A DNA stretch of 59,720 nt, taken from NCBI RefSeq assembly GCF_001684335.1, contig NZ_LOIC01000070.1, positions 30,698 through 90,417 of the forward strand, in the 5' to 3' direction. The number at the start of each line of letters is the position of its first letter. Position 1 is the stretch's first letter. The position numbers and the translations under genes are program-made. The notes below the pieces were generated by a model. The model was given only the letters and a program-made list of their open reading frames with translations. It had not been told where the DNA came from and ran no database searches. The stretch is from Photorhabdus namnaonensis (GTDB lineage: Bacteria > Pseudomonadota > Gammaproteobacteria > Enterobacterales > Enterobacteriaceae). Shown here piece after piece: positions 1-9,724 of the stretch.

Positions 1-88
1 CTACCTGAAAGGTGGTTTGGGGCAGTGCGCCAATTCGGCAAGTGAAAACTAATCCATCCATATTTGAAACCTGACATAATTGAGCCAT
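1..88 (-). CDS. VgrG-like protein, N-terminal fragment running off the window edge
   Basis: Only about 29 codons are inside the window; the frame stays open to the edge. The visible N-terminus includes MDGLVFTCRIGALPQTTFQV, which resembles the first strand of type VI secretion VgrG spike proteins (pattern M-x-G-L-x-F-T-x-x-x-G-x-L-P-x-T-x-F). Two ATG starts are possible, at 88 and at 61; the one at 61 gives the family-like start and has CAGG about 8 bases upstream. VgrG trimers cap the Hcp tube and carry effectors. The family call rests on about 20 residues and could be wrong. Confidence 0.5.
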   Translation of the reverse strand, partial: MAQLCQVSNMDGLVFTCRIGALPQTTFQV

Positions 89-363
89 TATCCTGCAACG
101 GGGATAACGCAAGAAGCCATTAAACGAGCCATGACAGGCGGCTCTTTTAAATAGCGCCGGTCTGTTCCGCGGTAAAAAAATGACAGCGTAAAATAGCCAT
201 CATTTAATACGTGGCGTTAGAGAGAAAACAGACCGCGTCCAGCTAAGTAGGATGGAGTGGAGACAAATAACAAAGAATTTCGCTCTCTCAATATTATGAC
301 CCCAGGATCACGATATTTATTAGATGAATATGAGGAAAATGTGATTAATGTCACGCAAAATGG

Positions 364-561
364 CTAATTAATCGCCATCAATTCCGATTTTTCATATTGA
401 ATTCTTTGATTAATAAATCGCTCAATAGCTCCTTTTTCAATCGAAAAATTTAACCTGTCATGGGTCGCCACTCCCAATAACAGGCAATAAATTTCTGCGA
501 GTTTATTTTCAATGCTGGCTTTTTGCGACATCCTCGCATTGGACAAGGATTTACGGGGCAA
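364..561 (-). CDS. Small hypothetical protein directly downstream of uvrB
   Basis: This 65-codon frame starts 3 bases after the uvrB stop, so it could be translated by coupling to uvrB. An alternative start at codon 11 (MSQKAS) would leave a 55-residue, mostly helical, charged protein. No signal peptide, membrane segment or recognised motif is visible. Enterobacterial uvrB has no conserved partner of this kind that I know of. It may be a real accessory gene or the end of a decayed one; no function can be assigned. Confidence 0.3.
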   Translation of the reverse strand: MPRKSLSNARMSQKASIENKLAEIYCLLLGVATHDRLNFSIEKGAIERFINQRIQYEKSELMAIN

Positions 562-564
562 TTG

Positions 565-2574
565 TTAAGAATTGGCAATAAATTGCTCACGCAATGCCTG
601 AACCTGATCTCGAACACTCGCCGCCTGTTCGAATTCAAGATCCTGCGCATGCTGGTACATCTTCGCTTCCAGCTCGCGGATTTTGCTTTCCAGCTCTTTG
701 GTAGACAGTTTGTTGAATGTTTCCGTTGTGGCAGCAGCTTTACCTCTGCCTTTCCCTTTACCATTCGTCGGCTGTCCGATTTGCAGAATATCACCAATTT
801 TCTTATTCAGACCTTTTGGAATAATGCCGTGTTTTTCATTAAATATCTGCTGTTTAGCACGCCGACGTTCCGTTTCACCAATCGCTTTCGCCATTGAATC
901 AGTTACCTTATCGCCATAAAGAATCGCTTTACCATGTAGGTTACGGGCAGCACGCCCAATCGTTTGAATTAATGAACGTTCAGACCGCAGGAAACCTTCT
1001 TTATCCGCATCCAGAATGGCTACCAGAGAAACTTCCGGCATATCCAGCCCTTCCCTCAGTAAGTTAATCCCCACTAATACGTCAAACTCACCTAAACGAA
1101 GATCCCGAATAATTTCCACACGTTCGACAGTATCAATATCCGAATGCAAATAACGAACCCGTTCACCGTGTTCTTCCAAATACTCCGTCAAGTCCTCCGC
1201 CATCCGTTTAGTCAATGTGGTGACCAACACTCGCTCATTTTTCACCGCCCGGATGCGAATTTCAGACAATAAATCATCAACCTGCGTTGCGACAGGACGC
1301 ACCTCCACTTCCGGATCAAGCAAGCCAGTAGGACGCACCACCTGTTCCACCACATCGCCACCAGATTTTTCCAATTCATATTTGCCCGGCGTTGCCGAAA
1401 TATAAATTGTCTGTGGAGCCAGCGCCTCAAATTCTTCAAACCGAAGTGGGCGATTATCCAGCGCGGAAGGCATGCGGAAACCATATTCCACCAATGTCTC
1501 TTTGCGGGAGCGATCCCCTCGGTACATCCCACCGATTTGCGGGATGGTAACGTGCGATTCATCCACTACCAGCAAACCATCCGCCGGCAGATAATCAAAC
1601 AGTGTCGGCGGCGGCTCACCTTCAGCACGGCCAGAGAGGTAACGGGAATAGTTTTCAATACCAGAGCAATAACCCAATTCATTCATCATTTCCAAATCAA
1701 ATTGAGTACGCTGCGTAATACGCTGTTCTTCCAGCAATTTACCATTTGCCAGCAATACCTTACGCCGCTGCTCAAGCTCAATTTTAATCTCTTCCATTGC
1801 CTGAATAATACGCTCACGCGGAGTAACATAGTGAGTTTTAGGATAAACGGTGTATCGCGGCACATGATATTGAATCTGTCCCGTTAGCGGATCAAACAGT
1901 GATAACCGTTCTACTTCATCATCAAACAATTCAACGCGCAGGGCATGCTCATCAGATTCAGCCGGAAAGATATCAATCACTTCACCGCGTACCCTAAATG
2001 TCCCTCGCTGAAATGCCTGATCATTACGGGTATATTGCAATTCAGCCAAACGCCGCAGAATGGAACGTTGATCGATAATCATACCGTTAGTCAGGTGAAG
2101 CATCATTTTTAGGTAACTATCGGGATCACCCAAACCATAAATAGCCGAGACAGACGCGACAACAATGACGTCTCGCCGCTCCAGTAAAGCCTTGGTGGCA
2201 GACAAACGCATTTGCTCAATGTGTTCGTTTACGGAAGCATCTTTTTCAATAAAAGTATCGGAGCTTGGCACATAGGCTTCCGGTTGGTAATAATCGTAGT
2301 AAGAAACAAAGTACTCTACGGCATTTTCTGGGAAAAAGTCCTTCATTTCACTGTAAAGTTGAGCCGCCAGTGTCTTGTTCGGAGCAAGTACCATCGTTGG
2401 TCGGTTTAAATTGGCTATCACATTAGCGATAGTGAATGTCTTACCCGACCCGGTTACTCCTAGCAAAGTCTGATGGGCAAGCCCGTCTTCTAAGCCTTCC
2501 TGTAATTGGCGGATAGCCTCTGGTTGATCACCGCCCGGTTGGAAGTCAGAATGTAATTTGAACACCTTAGTCAT
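565..2574 (-). CDS. uvrB: Excinuclease ABC subunit UvrB
   Basis: UvrB is the DNA damage-recognition helicase subunit of UvrABC nucleotide excision repair; it takes damaged DNA from UvrA and recruits UvrC. The 669-residue product has the usual enterobacterial length. Walker A is GVTGSGKT near residue 40, the beta-hairpin region follows ([12 protein letters not shown] near 95), the DEAD-like box is VVDESH near 340, and a C-terminal UVR motif that binds UvrC lies at about 630-665. A perfect LexA operator sits about 40 bp upstream, so SOS control is expected. In E. coli uvrB follows bioD directly; here a 3.4-kb block containing two extra genes separates them. Confidence 0.99.
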   Translation of the reverse strand: MTKVFKLHSDFQPGGDQPEAIRQLQEGLEDGLAHQTLLGVTGSGKTFTIANVIANLNRPTMVLAPNKTLAAQLYSEMKDFFPENAVEYFVSYYDYYQPEAYVPSSDTFIEKDASVNEHIEQMRLSATKALLERRDVIVVASVSAIYGLGDPDSYLKMMLHLTNGMIIDQRSILRRLAELQYTRNDQAFQRGTFRVRGEVIDIFPAESDEHALRVELFDDEVERLSLFDPLTGQIQYHVPRYTVYPKTHYVTPRERIIQAMEEIKIELEQRRKVLLANGKLLEEQRITQRTQFDLEMMNELGYCSGIENYSRYLSGRAEGEPPPTLFDYLPADGLLVVDESHVTIPQIGGMYRGDRSRKETLVEYGFRMPSALDNRPLRFEEFEALAPQTIYISATPGKYELEKSGGDVVEQVVRPTGLLDPEVEVRPVATQVDDLLSEIRIRAVKNERVLVTTLTKRMAEDLTEYLEEHGERVRYLHSDIDTVERVEIIRDLRLGEFDVLVGINLLREGLDMPEVSLVAILDADKEGFLRSERSLIQTIGRAARNLHGKAILYGDKVTDSMAKAIGETERRRAKQQIFNEKHGIIPKGLNKKIGDILQIGQPTNGKGKGRGKAAATTETFNKLSTKELESKIRELEAKMYQHAQDLEFEQAASVRDQVQALREQFIANS

Positions 2575-2612
2575 CGGTATCTCACTTTCCTAACATTAAT
2601 GCACATATAATA

Positions 2613-2628
2613 CTGGATAAAAAACCAG
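2613..2628 (-). promoter_or_regulatory. LexA (SOS) box of uvrB
   Basis: CTGGATAAAAAACCAG matches the CTG-N10-CAG LexA consensus exactly. On the coding strand it is almost identical to the E. coli uvrB box and it overlaps the expected promoter (TATTAT lies just downstream). It predicts induction of uvrB by DNA damage. Confidence 0.92.
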
Positions 2629-2639
2629 CTTCAAGTTAG

Positions 2640-4022
2640 TTTTATAAAAACGGACTCAAACAGGTCGCTTCCCTATCAATTAAACATGCGTTGATATCAA
2701 AATAAATGCCATTTTATCCCCAAAATTATCTTGATTTTTCCATTTTTTATCTGATCCGCTGAAAGGTGACAACATGGAGCATCATCACTGGCCAGACAGG
2801 GCTTGATTTTAGTTATCTCATTGATATTTAAAAGGATTAAAACAAAGACGAGAATAACATCAACCTTGACTCAAGCCGCGTATTTTCTTGCGTTGCGTCA
2901 CTTTTCTAAGTCTAATACACAAGGTTATCCACAGGAATAGTGGATAACTCTACAAACCCTATTAACTGTACGAGGTTGCAACATCATGCCACAAAATAGG
3001 TATTCTCTATCGATAAAAATTTTTACTATTTTTTTACCTTTATCTCAGTTATTTATTTCAAAAAAATGAATAACTTTGCTGAAAAAGTAAGAATTTTCTC
3101 ATGGAAATTAAACGTCAATAAATTATATTCGTTCAATATTATCAACATTAAAGGTAGATAATCATCATATTTTTCTGTATGATGGTTACAAAAAACCATC
3201 TTTTCCTCGTCAAGCAGCAGGAAACAATGCAGCATTATATTAGAATTTTTATTCAATAAGAGATAACCGGTGAACAGTTTCCTGTATGGAAATCTGTTAC
3301 TCAAGAGGAAAGTTGTGTTTTTGCTAAGCAGAAATAGGCTTTTCTGCTTCCTACGCTTTTAGCAATAGCAGATTCAATATCATCAACAGCATTTTTGACT
3401 ATTTTTACTATGTCGATAAATAATGCCGTCAATAAACAATGCCAACAAATAATACCTATAAGCAATTACCTATAGACAATGGCGATAAATATTTACCAAA
3501 AAAATAATTGGCTTAATTGGCATGAACAAAATCCGTTTTTTAATTAGGATATTAATGTATGTTATTGATAAAATAATGAATTTACATCAACATATCTCCT
3601 ATTTTACAAAATGAGCTCCATCGCAAACACATAAAAAAATGATAGATACACAAATATCAAATCGACACTGCCCTCGTAAAACGTCCAATATTCTGTTGGC
3701 TATCTCCGATCGAAAAACTACTCTGTATCTATCATTCACAATTTCAATCGATTGCTGTTCCAAAGCATCTTTATACTGCCATTTCCTGGTGTTTTAACCG
3801 TGTTATCATTTTATTAATTTACTAATTTCTGTCCTAATGTTTATTTCACTTCCTCTGTTTTCTTGATATTCCCTAGTGCTAAAAGAAATAACCCACTTCC
3901 AAACTCGAAGGATAAAGTAGCTCTTTCCCCGAGAGATTTATAATAAGAATAATATTTTGTTTGATGCTATCTGATGACCCAAAAACACATCAACACAACT
4001 TAACATTATTATAATAAAATCC
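2640..4022. other. Long A+T-rich spacer upstream of uvrB, no convincing gene
   Basis: About 1.4 kb of low-GC DNA. An 83-codon frame on the minus strand (3053-3304) is of low-complexity composition and lacks a ribosome site, so it is not called. Notable contents are the DnaA-box palindrome at 2924-2948 and a perfect 9-bp inverted repeat, AAGCAGAAA/TTTCTGCTT (3326-3334 and 3341-3349, 6-base loop), with no clear T-run. No tRNA or known riboswitch was recognised. Confidence 0.6.
2924..2948. promoter_or_regulatory. Palindromic pair of DnaA boxes
   Basis: TTATCCACA (2925-2933) is a perfect DnaA box, and AGTGGATAA (2939-2947) is an inverted one-mismatch box. They lie inside a perfect 9-bp inverted repeat, GTTATCCAC/GTGGATAAC, with a 7-base spacer. 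The geometry is suggestive, but the spacer is far from oriC-type genes and function is unproven. Confidence 0.5.
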
Positions 4023-4073
4023 ATAAAGTCAACACAAAAATAAACATAAAGTTCAGTTTTGTGTAAACTTTAT
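4023..4073. promoter_or_regulatory. Inverted repeat, candidate operator of the downstream HTH regulator
   Basis: ATAAAGTCAACACAAAA (4023-4039) is mirrored by TTTTGTGTAAACTTTAT (4057-4073), 15 of 17 positions matching. A third ATAAAGTT half lies between them at 4046-4053 and pairs perfectly with AACTTTAT at 4066-4073. It stands about 220 bp upstream of the regulator start. An operator for autoregulation is an inference. Confidence 0.4.
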
Positions 4074-4292
4074 AATGAATTTTACTTAATTACATGATTT
4101 AACTTTCATTTTTAGAATATAAATGTAAATCCATGAGCATTTTCTGATATAGGATGTGCTAATATAGATCATCATAAAATTAAGATATTAAAAGTAAAAT
4201 CAATAAATTATCACAATGAGTGGTTTTTTCACACAGGACAATATCATCAAGTAATATATAGTAATGCTGTTATTTTTATATAAAGGATTTTC

Positions 4293-4907
4293 ATGAAAAC
4301 GTCTAACGCACAGCGAAAAACAAATATCATTAAAAATATAGAATATTTGATACGTACCCGTGGAGAAACCAAGAGTTCTTTTTCCAATCGAACAGGATTA
4401 ACCCGCACCACCATTTATAAAATCCTAGAAGGGCAAGTCAATAACGTTCAACAATCTACTATTCTTCGGATCTCCGATTTTTTCGGTGTTTCCTGTGAAG
4501 AAATAGAATATTATGACCTTGAACAATTAGAACGCCTCAATGAAACACTCTCAACCGAAGGCAATAAAAATCCTTCGGCTATCCCTATCGTTCCACAATC
4601 TGAATTTTTAGCCGTTTCTGAGAAAAAAATCGGTCAGCTTGTTACCGAGTATCCATTGACCTATTTCTTTGGTGATGAATCAAACATGCTGGCTCTTAAA
4701 GTTGAATCGGCAATAGAGGATACCTTCATTCCCGGCGAGGTGATCCTGATAAAACGTCCCCCCGCATTAGTCACCAATACGCCATTATTGTATTACGCTA
4801 AGGGAATTGGGTTCTTTATCCGGCAAGAGAGAAATGATGATTACCTCGATAGGAAACCCTACAAAAATGCTCATTTCTTAGGCTACATCGTAGGAGAAAG
4901 ACTGTAA
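4293..4907 (+). CDS. XRE-type HTH regulator with S24/LexA-like C-terminal domain lacking the catalytic serine
   Basis: The 204-residue protein has an N-terminal helix-turn-helix at about 10-70 (SNRTGLTRTTIYKILEG is the recognition region) and a C-terminal domain at about 115-204 with the LexA/CI-like fold pattern. Where peptidases of this family have G-D-S-M, this protein has a stretch reading VESAIEDTFIPGE, so the serine nucleophile appears absent and self-cleavage is unlikely. The TTTATATAAAGGATTTTC leader supplies a good ribosome site. The stop codon abuts the ATG of the transporter gene, so the two are co-transcribed, and the regulator probably controls that pair. Distant phage repressor ancestry is likely. 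Confidence 0.75.
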   Translation: MKTSNAQRKTNIIKNIEYLIRTRGETKSSFSNRTGLTRTTIYKILEGQVNNVQQSTILRISDFFGVSCEEIEYYDLEQLERLNETLSTEGNKNPSAIPIVPQSEFLAVSEKKIGQLVTEYPLTYFFGDESNMLALKVESAIEDTFIPGEVILIKRPPALVTNTPLLYYAKGIGFFIRQERNDDYLDRKPYKNAHFLGYIVGERL

Positions 4908-5801
4908 ATGACGGCAAATCAGAAGTTTAAGTTACTGGGGTTTTCAAGGTACGGTAAATTATCGGCAAATGTCATGGTACTAGCGACAGGCAAGACCATT
5001 ACTATGGGGCTAAAAGAGTTAGCCGACAGTGATATCTCAGAAGACCTGAGCAGGCATGAACTCAGTACGATATACCGGAAATTATACAGCCACAGTAATA
5101 TCGTAACCGCTTATGAACTAGGGGATCGTCATGAGCGTTCATGGCAAGCCTATTTGCTCATTAGCATCGCACTCAGTGTTATCTATATTTTCTCTACCAT
5201 ATGTGGCGTGAAGCCCATTCATATCCCGATCCTTAATATCGTCACGCCTCCTGGGGTTTTTATTTACCCTATTACCTTCTTGCTGGTCGATATTCTGAAC
5301 GAATTCTATGGATTACGTCTGGCAAGAAGAACGATTATTATCTCTTTTGCAGCGAACTTATTATTTGTTCTCGGGCTTTGGGGAACCGCACTGATGCCAG
5401 GTGTTCCTGGATGGGAGTTTGGTGCGACTTATAATGGAATAGTCAATAGTATCGTATCTGTATTATTGGCATCATCTCTTGCTTATTTCATCTCTGAGAA
5501 TATAAATTCGTATCTCCTTTGCAAAATAAAATCTCTCACCAATTCAAAGTATCTTTTCCTGCGAGTAATAACCAGTACTGTTATCGCCTCAGCATTCGAC
5601 AGTATAATATTTTGCTCCGTTGCTTTCTATGGCGTTCTCGGCATAGATATCATAAAAGAAATGATTATCGCCCAGTTCCTCATTAAAGTGGTTTATTCTA
5701 TCCTGGGTGTAGGCCCTATTTACCTGGTAAGGAAGATATTCAGGAGCTATATAAATCGCCCAGAAGACGCGCCTGTGAATAAAAAACTCGCCGAAGTATG
5801 A
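4908..5801 (+). CDS. VUT-family (YhhQ/QPTR-like) transporter with an extra N-terminal domain
   Basis: Residues about 83-280 form a six-helix VUT (DUF165) membrane domain; the signature is visible in FIYPITFLLVDILNEFYGLR. E. coli YhhQ, a queuosine-precursor transporter, is 221 residues; this protein has 297 because a soluble ~80-residue domain (from LLGFSRYGKLSANVMVL to the first membrane helix) precedes the transporter. I do not recognise that domain. The ATG follows the regulator's TAA without any gap. Substrate is inferred only from the family: queuine, preQ0/preQ1 or a related base. The coupling to its own regulator is unlike E. coli yhhQ. Confidence 0.8.
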   Translation: MTANQKFKLLGFSRYGKLSANVMVLATGKTITMGLKELADSDISEDLSRHELSTIYRKLYSHSNIVTAYELGDRHERSWQAYLLISIALSVIYIFSTICGVKPIHIPILNIVTPPGVFIYPITFLLVDILNEFYGLRLARRTIIISFAANLLFVLGLWGTALMPGVPGWEFGATYNGIVNSIVSVLLASSLAYFISENINSYLLCKIKSLTNSKYLFLRVITSTVIASAFDSIIFCSVAFYGVLGIDIIKEMIIAQFLIKVVYSILGVGPIYLVRKIFRSYINRPEDAPVNKKLAEV

Positions 5802-5853
5802 ATAGATATCCACCTTTGTCATAATATAAAAAGCCATTGAAAAATATCATTTT

Positions 5854-5878
5854 TATGCCGGAACACCGCTCCGGCATA
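5854..5878 (+). terminator. Possible terminator after the VUT gene
   Basis: TATGCCGGA and TCCGGCATA form a 9-bp stem with a 7-base loop, 50 bp after the stop. The following T-run is poor, so this is a moderate candidate between two converging units. Confidence 0.45.
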
Positions 5879-6017
5879 TTGTCCTAAAATAACTCTTCAC
5901 ATATCATCAGCAGTGAAATCCATATATTCATTATCAAAAGTATAGATATGAATAGTGTAATCATTTATCGTGACATTAAAATAAAATTCCACCAAATCAG
6001 ATTTGTAGATTAATAAT

Positions 6018-6698
6018 TCAATTAACCAGTAAATTTAAATCTATATATTCCTCTAAATGATTAAAATATCCTTGGGTTAAATGAGGAATCTTACCCAATA
6101 AAGGCGCGGGTAACATACGCTCTAATGTCGCCAAATATTCTTGTTGGCGTTTGCCTGCGGGTTCAACCTCATTAGCTATCCAACCTGCAAAATGCAACCC
6201 CGAACCTATAATCGCCTTCATGGTAAGTATCGCGTGATTAATACAGCCCAGTTTTACCCCCACGGTCAAAATAACCGGCAATCGCTCTTTAACCACCCAG
6301 TCAGCAAAAGTCGCCGATTGCGATAAAGGGGTATACCAACCACCAGCGCCCTCAACTAAAACCCAGTTCGCTTTCTTTTCTAACTGATGCAATCCCGCAG
6401 ACATAACAGCAAAATCAATAGGTTGATTCAGGTCATCGCTGGCAATATGGGGCGATGTTGCTTCAACAAATACTAACGGATTCACTTCTTCATATTGCAA
6501 AGGCACAGAACTATTTGCCAACAATGCCAGCGCATCGGAATTACGAATACCTGCCGGTGTTATTTCACTACCGGAAGCGACAGGTTTATAACCTGCTGTT
6601 TTATATCCTGCTTTAGTTGCCGCTTGTAGCAAAGCACAACTTACAACTGTTTTACCCACTTCGGTATCTGTACCTGTCAAAAACCAGCGCTTAGTCAC
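6018..6698 (-). CDS. bioD: Dethiobiotin synthetase BioD
   Basis: BioD closes the ureido ring of dethiobiotin from DAPA, CO2 and ATP, the third of the four reactions from pimeloyl-ACP. The 226-residue product begins with GTG and shows the P-loop TGTDTEVGKT at 8-17 and EGAGGW near 115. It overlaps bioC by 8 bases, showing translational coupling as the last gene of bioBFCD. Length and sequence match enterobacterial BioD. Confidence 0.98.
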   Translation of the reverse strand: MTKRWFLTGTDTEVGKTVVSCALLQAATKAGYKTAGYKPVASGSEITPAGIRNSDALALLANSSVPLQYEEVNPLVFVEATSPHIASDDLNQPIDFAVMSAGLHQLEKKANWVLVEGAGGWYTPLSQSATFADWVVKERLPVILTVGVKLGCINHAILTMKAIIGSGLHFAGWIANEVEPAGKRQQEYLATLERMLPAPLLGKIPHLTQGYFNHLEEYIDLNLLVN

Positions 6699-7458
6699 GA
6701 TAAATCACTCCAAAGACAACTTGATAGCTAAGAGGCAAATGTTCATTTTCTCGTGGATAAGCCTGTTCCAGAGCAATCAGCCGTTCACGCGTCATCAGCC
6801 CCTGCTGACGCCCATAATGAAGGTGAGTCGCGCCAATCCCTTTCAGCGAACCCAATAGCGGCAATATATGAGAATATTGTTGGCGATAAACATGACTAAT
6901 AAGACAATGCCGGAATCCCCGACACGCATCTTTAATCGTCTGCTGCGGCAGGAAGTGATTAATATGCTGGTAGTTATCAACCACGCTCCAGGCTTGTTTC
7001 AATTCATGTAATGAACCTTTAGCCAAGGTGGAAAACAGAATCAATCCACCAGGACGTGTTACCCGATAAAGTTCTCTTAAAGCGCTGGATAAATTTTCAC
7101 ACCACTGAACAACCAGATTACTGAAACAGATATCAACACTGCTGTCAGCAAGCCCTAAATGCTCAATATCCCCTTGTAGATAATAGTCCGCCGCCAACTG
7201 CTTACGAGCATGAATCAACATACCCGACGCCAAATCCAATGCAATAACCTGCTTCCCCTGTTGCCGCCAGCGGTGACTAAAAAAACCCGTACCGCAACCG
7301 GCATCCAAGACTAACTTACCAGGATGCCCATCGGCTTGTTGCATAAGGAACTCACCGGCTTGCTGCTGTAATTTTGCAACCACATCATAATTAGCGGCTG
7401 CTCGACCAAATGCTCCGGCAATCGCCTGTTTATTAACAAATTCAACTACGGAACTCAT
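6691..7458 (-). CDS. bioC: Malonyl-ACP O-methyltransferase BioC
   Basis: BioC methylates malonyl-ACP to disguise it for the fatty-acid elongation cycle that makes pimeloyl-ACP. The 255-residue protein is a class I SAM methyltransferase with motif [13 protein letters not shown] near 50-61 and the acidic ribose-binding region IALDLASGM near 73. It overlaps bioF by 17 bases and bioD by 8 bases. Nothing unusual. Confidence 0.97.
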   Translation of the reverse strand: MSSVVEFVNKQAIAGAFGRAAANYDVVAKLQQQAGEFLMQQADGHPGKLVLDAGCGTGFFSHRWRQQGKQVIALDLASGMLIHARKQLAADYYLQGDIEHLGLADSSVDICFSNLVVQWCENLSSALRELYRVTRPGGLILFSTLAKGSLHELKQAWSVVDNYQHINHFLPQQTIKDACRGFRHCLISHVYRQQYSHILPLLGSLKGIGATHLHYGRQQGLMTRERLIALEQAYPRENEHLPLSYQVVFGVIYRD

Positions 7459-8593
7459 GCAACACCTCCATCAACATATCAATATCCTGTAGCGTATGGC
7501 TGGCCGTCAAAGTAATACGTAATCTGGCACTGCCCGGCGGCACTGTTGGTGGACGAATGGCTGTAACCCAAATCCCTTTTTGTTGCAAATACCGGGATAA
7601 GGAGATACTCAGTTCATTATCACTCACAATCAATGGCTGAATCGCTGTGGTTGAATCGGTCAGATTAAAGGGCAATTTCTGCGCCTGCCGACGAAAGTAA
7701 TTGATATTCTGTTGCAATCGTTGACGTAATTCATCACCAGCTTGTATCTGCCGAACAGCTTCAGAAAGCGCCTGTGCTTGCGCAGGAGGCATAGAAGTGC
7801 TGTAGATCAGATGACGGGCATACTGAATCAGATATTCTGCCGTCTGCTCATCACAAAGCACCGCGGCGCCACTCAACCCAAATGCTTTACCAAAGGTGAC
7901 AATCAAGATCTCTGGTTTGACTTTCTGTTGCCAACAACTTCCCCTTCCCTGCTCACCACAGACGCCAATACCATGAGCATCATCTACCATTAGCCAGTTG
8001 CCAGAGATTTTGGTTTGCTGATGAATATCTGCCAGCGGCGCATAGTCACCATCCATACTAAATACACCTTCCGTCACCACCAGCGTCTTTCCAATACAAG
8101 GTTTTGCCAATAAATCTGCAAGTGATTCAGGTTGATTATGAAGAAAACGCCGTAATTGAGCCGGAGAATGCATCGCCGCTTCCATTAATGAAGCGTGACT
8201 CAGACGATCGGCAATAATCCGATCCTGTTTCGTCATTAACGCGGCAATAACCCCTTGATTCGCAGAATATCCTGAAATAAAAAGCAGTGCTTTTGGGTAA
8301 CCCAACCAGTCAGCTAATTGCTGTTCCAATAGCTGATGGGCTTTTGTATAACCCGCAATATGACCTGATCCCCCACTGCCAACGCCATATTGTTCAGCTC
8401 CCTGTTGCCATGCGGAAATGACTGCGGAATTGGCGCTTAATCCAAGGTAATCATTACTGGAAAAATTAAGATATTTGTCATCAACGGTATACAGGAAACG
8501 CCCATCTGATTTCTGATTGACCTGCCGCTGACGCCATAGAGAAGTATCCCGACGCTCAGACAATTGCCGGGAAAGATAAGCTGACCAATCCAT
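7442..8593 (-). CDS. bioF: 8-amino-7-oxononanoate synthase BioF
   Basis: BioF is a PLP enzyme that condenses pimeloyl-ACP (or -CoA) with alanine. The 383-residue product has the alpha-oxoamine synthase hallmarks: [11 protein letters not shown] near 43, [11 protein letters not shown] near 74, DDAHGIGV near 205, and the PLP lysine in [13 protein letters not shown] near 235. Its ATG overlaps the bioB TAA by one base. Length matches the family. Confidence 0.98.
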   Translation of the reverse strand: MDWSAYLSRQLSERRDTSLWRQRQVNQKSDGRFLYTVDDKYLNFSSNDYLGLSANSAVISAWQQGAEQYGVGSGGSGHIAGYTKAHQLLEQQLADWLGYPKALLFISGYSANQGVIAALMTKQDRIIADRLSHASLMEAAMHSPAQLRRFLHNQPESLADLLAKPCIGKTLVVTEGVFSMDGDYAPLADIHQQTKISGNWLMVDDAHGIGVCGEQGRGSCWQQKVKPEILIVTFGKAFGLSGAAVLCDEQTAEYLIQYARHLIYSTSMPPAQAQALSEAVRQIQAGDELRQRLQQNINYFRRQAQKLPFNLTDSTTAIQPLIVSDNELSISLSRYLQQKGIWVTAIRPPTVPPGSARLRITLTASHTLQDIDMLMEVLHEFRS

Positions 8594-9630
8594 TATAATG
8601 CCGCGTTATAAAATTGTTCGTTATCTGCATTGATGATGGCTTCTGCCAAATACTGCTGTTGCTGATTATCACCGAATGCCGTCTGAGTCTGCTGAGGATT
8701 AATACCCAGCTTGCGAAACAGTTGTAAATCTTTATCTTCCGCAGGATTGGGTGTAGTGAGCAATTTACAGCCATAGAAAATAGAATTAGCGCCAGCCATA
8801 AAACACATCGCTTGTGTCTGCTCATTCATCTGTTCACGACCTGCGGATAACCGGACATGAGAAGATGGCATCATAATCCTAGCAACAGCAATCGTGCGGA
8901 TAAAATCGAAAGGGTCGACATCTTCGTTTTCAGCCAACGGCGTGCCCTTGACTTTAACCAACATGTTGATGGGTACACTTTCCGGCGGTTTTGGCAGATT
9001 TGCCAGTTGTACCAATAACGCGGCCCGATCACGGATCGCTTCACCCAGACCGACAATACCACCAGAGCACACTTTTATTCCTGCTTCACGTACTTTATCA
9101 AGGGTATCCAATCTGTCCTGATAGGTTCGAGTGGTAATGATGTTGCCATAAAATTCCGGGGAGGTATCAAGATTGTGGTTGTAATAATCTAATCCTGCCT
9201 CCGCCAACCTCTGTGCTTGTGAACCATTGAGCATGCCCAGTGTCATGCAGGTTTCCATTCCCAGTGCTTTGACTTCCTTAACCATTTTTTCCAGATAAGG
9301 CATATCCCTCTCATGGGGATTTTTCCACGCGGCACCCATACAAAAACGTGTCGAGCCGGCATTTTTAGCCTTACGAGCGGAATCAATCACCTGTTCCACT
9401 TCCATCAACCGCTCTTTTTCAAGACCTGTTTTGTAACGGGAGCTTTGCGGGCAATATTTACAATCTTCCGGACAAGCCCCGGTTTTGATGGAAAGTAGTG
9501 TACTAACCTGTACTTGCTGTGGGTCAAAATAGATACGATGAACCTGTTGTGCTTGAAATAATAATTCGAAAAAAGGTTTATCAAACAGCTCTTGCGCCTG
9601 CTTAATTGTCCATTGCTTACGCTCAATCAC
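8593..9630 (-). CDS. bioB: Biotin synthase BioB
   Basis: BioB is the radical-SAM enzyme that inserts sulfur into dethiobiotin. The cluster-binding CxxxCxxC is in [17 protein letters not shown] near residue 52, and [15 protein letters not shown] and the [10 protein letters not shown] stretch are typical. The start is GTG (complement of 9628-9630). It is the first gene of bioBFCD and lies divergent from bioA across a BirA operator. The product has 345 residues, like the E. coli enzyme. Confidence 0.99.
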   Translation of the reverse strand: MIERKQWTIKQAQELFDKPFFELLFQAQQVHRIYFDPQQVQVSTLLSIKTGACPEDCKYCPQSSRYKTGLEKERLMEVEQVIDSARKAKNAGSTRFCMGAAWKNPHERDMPYLEKMVKEVKALGMETCMTLGMLNGSQAQRLAEAGLDYYNHNLDTSPEFYGNIITTRTYQDRLDTLDKVREAGIKVCSGGIVGLGEAIRDRAALLVQLANLPKPPESVPINMLVKVKGTPLAENEDVDPFDFIRTIAVARIMMPSSHVRLSAGREQMNEQTQAMCFMAGANSIFYGCKLLTTPNPAEDKDLQLFRKLGINPQQTQTAFGDNQQQQYLAEAIINADNEQFYNAAL

Positions 9631-9683
9631 AATAACATCTCCAGTGTGAAAAAAGTGTAGCCAGTTTAAATAATGCCGCTATA

Positions 9684-9716
9684 CTGTCAACCAATTTTAA
9701 GTAAATTAGTTTACAT
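9684..9716. promoter_or_regulatory. BirA (biotin) operator between bioB and bioA
   Basis: CTGTCAACC, 15 bases, then AGTTTACAT matches the BirA consensus TTGTAAACC-N15-GGTTTACAA at 14 of 18 positions. It lies in the 94-bp divergent bioB/bioA region, where BirA-biotinyl-AMP would repress both directions. A TTGACA element for bioB overlaps the left half-site. Confidence 0.85.
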
Positions 9717-9724
9717 CAAGCCTT

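Noticed and set aside
158-235. Inverted repeat CGGTCTGTT/AACAGACCG as a riboswitch upstream of the left-edge gene
   Set aside because: Arms are 60 bases apart, with no match to a molybdenum-cofactor or other known riboswitch that I can recognise.
3053-3304. 83-codon frame on the minus strand in the uvrB spacer
   Set aside because: Low-complexity, A+T-driven composition, no ribosome site and no conserved motif.
5885-6010. Short minus-strand frame reading VTINDYTIHIYTFDNEYMDF between bioD and the VUT gene
   Set aside because: Protein-like composition, but only about 45 codons with no ATG start or ribosome site; left as an unresolved relic.
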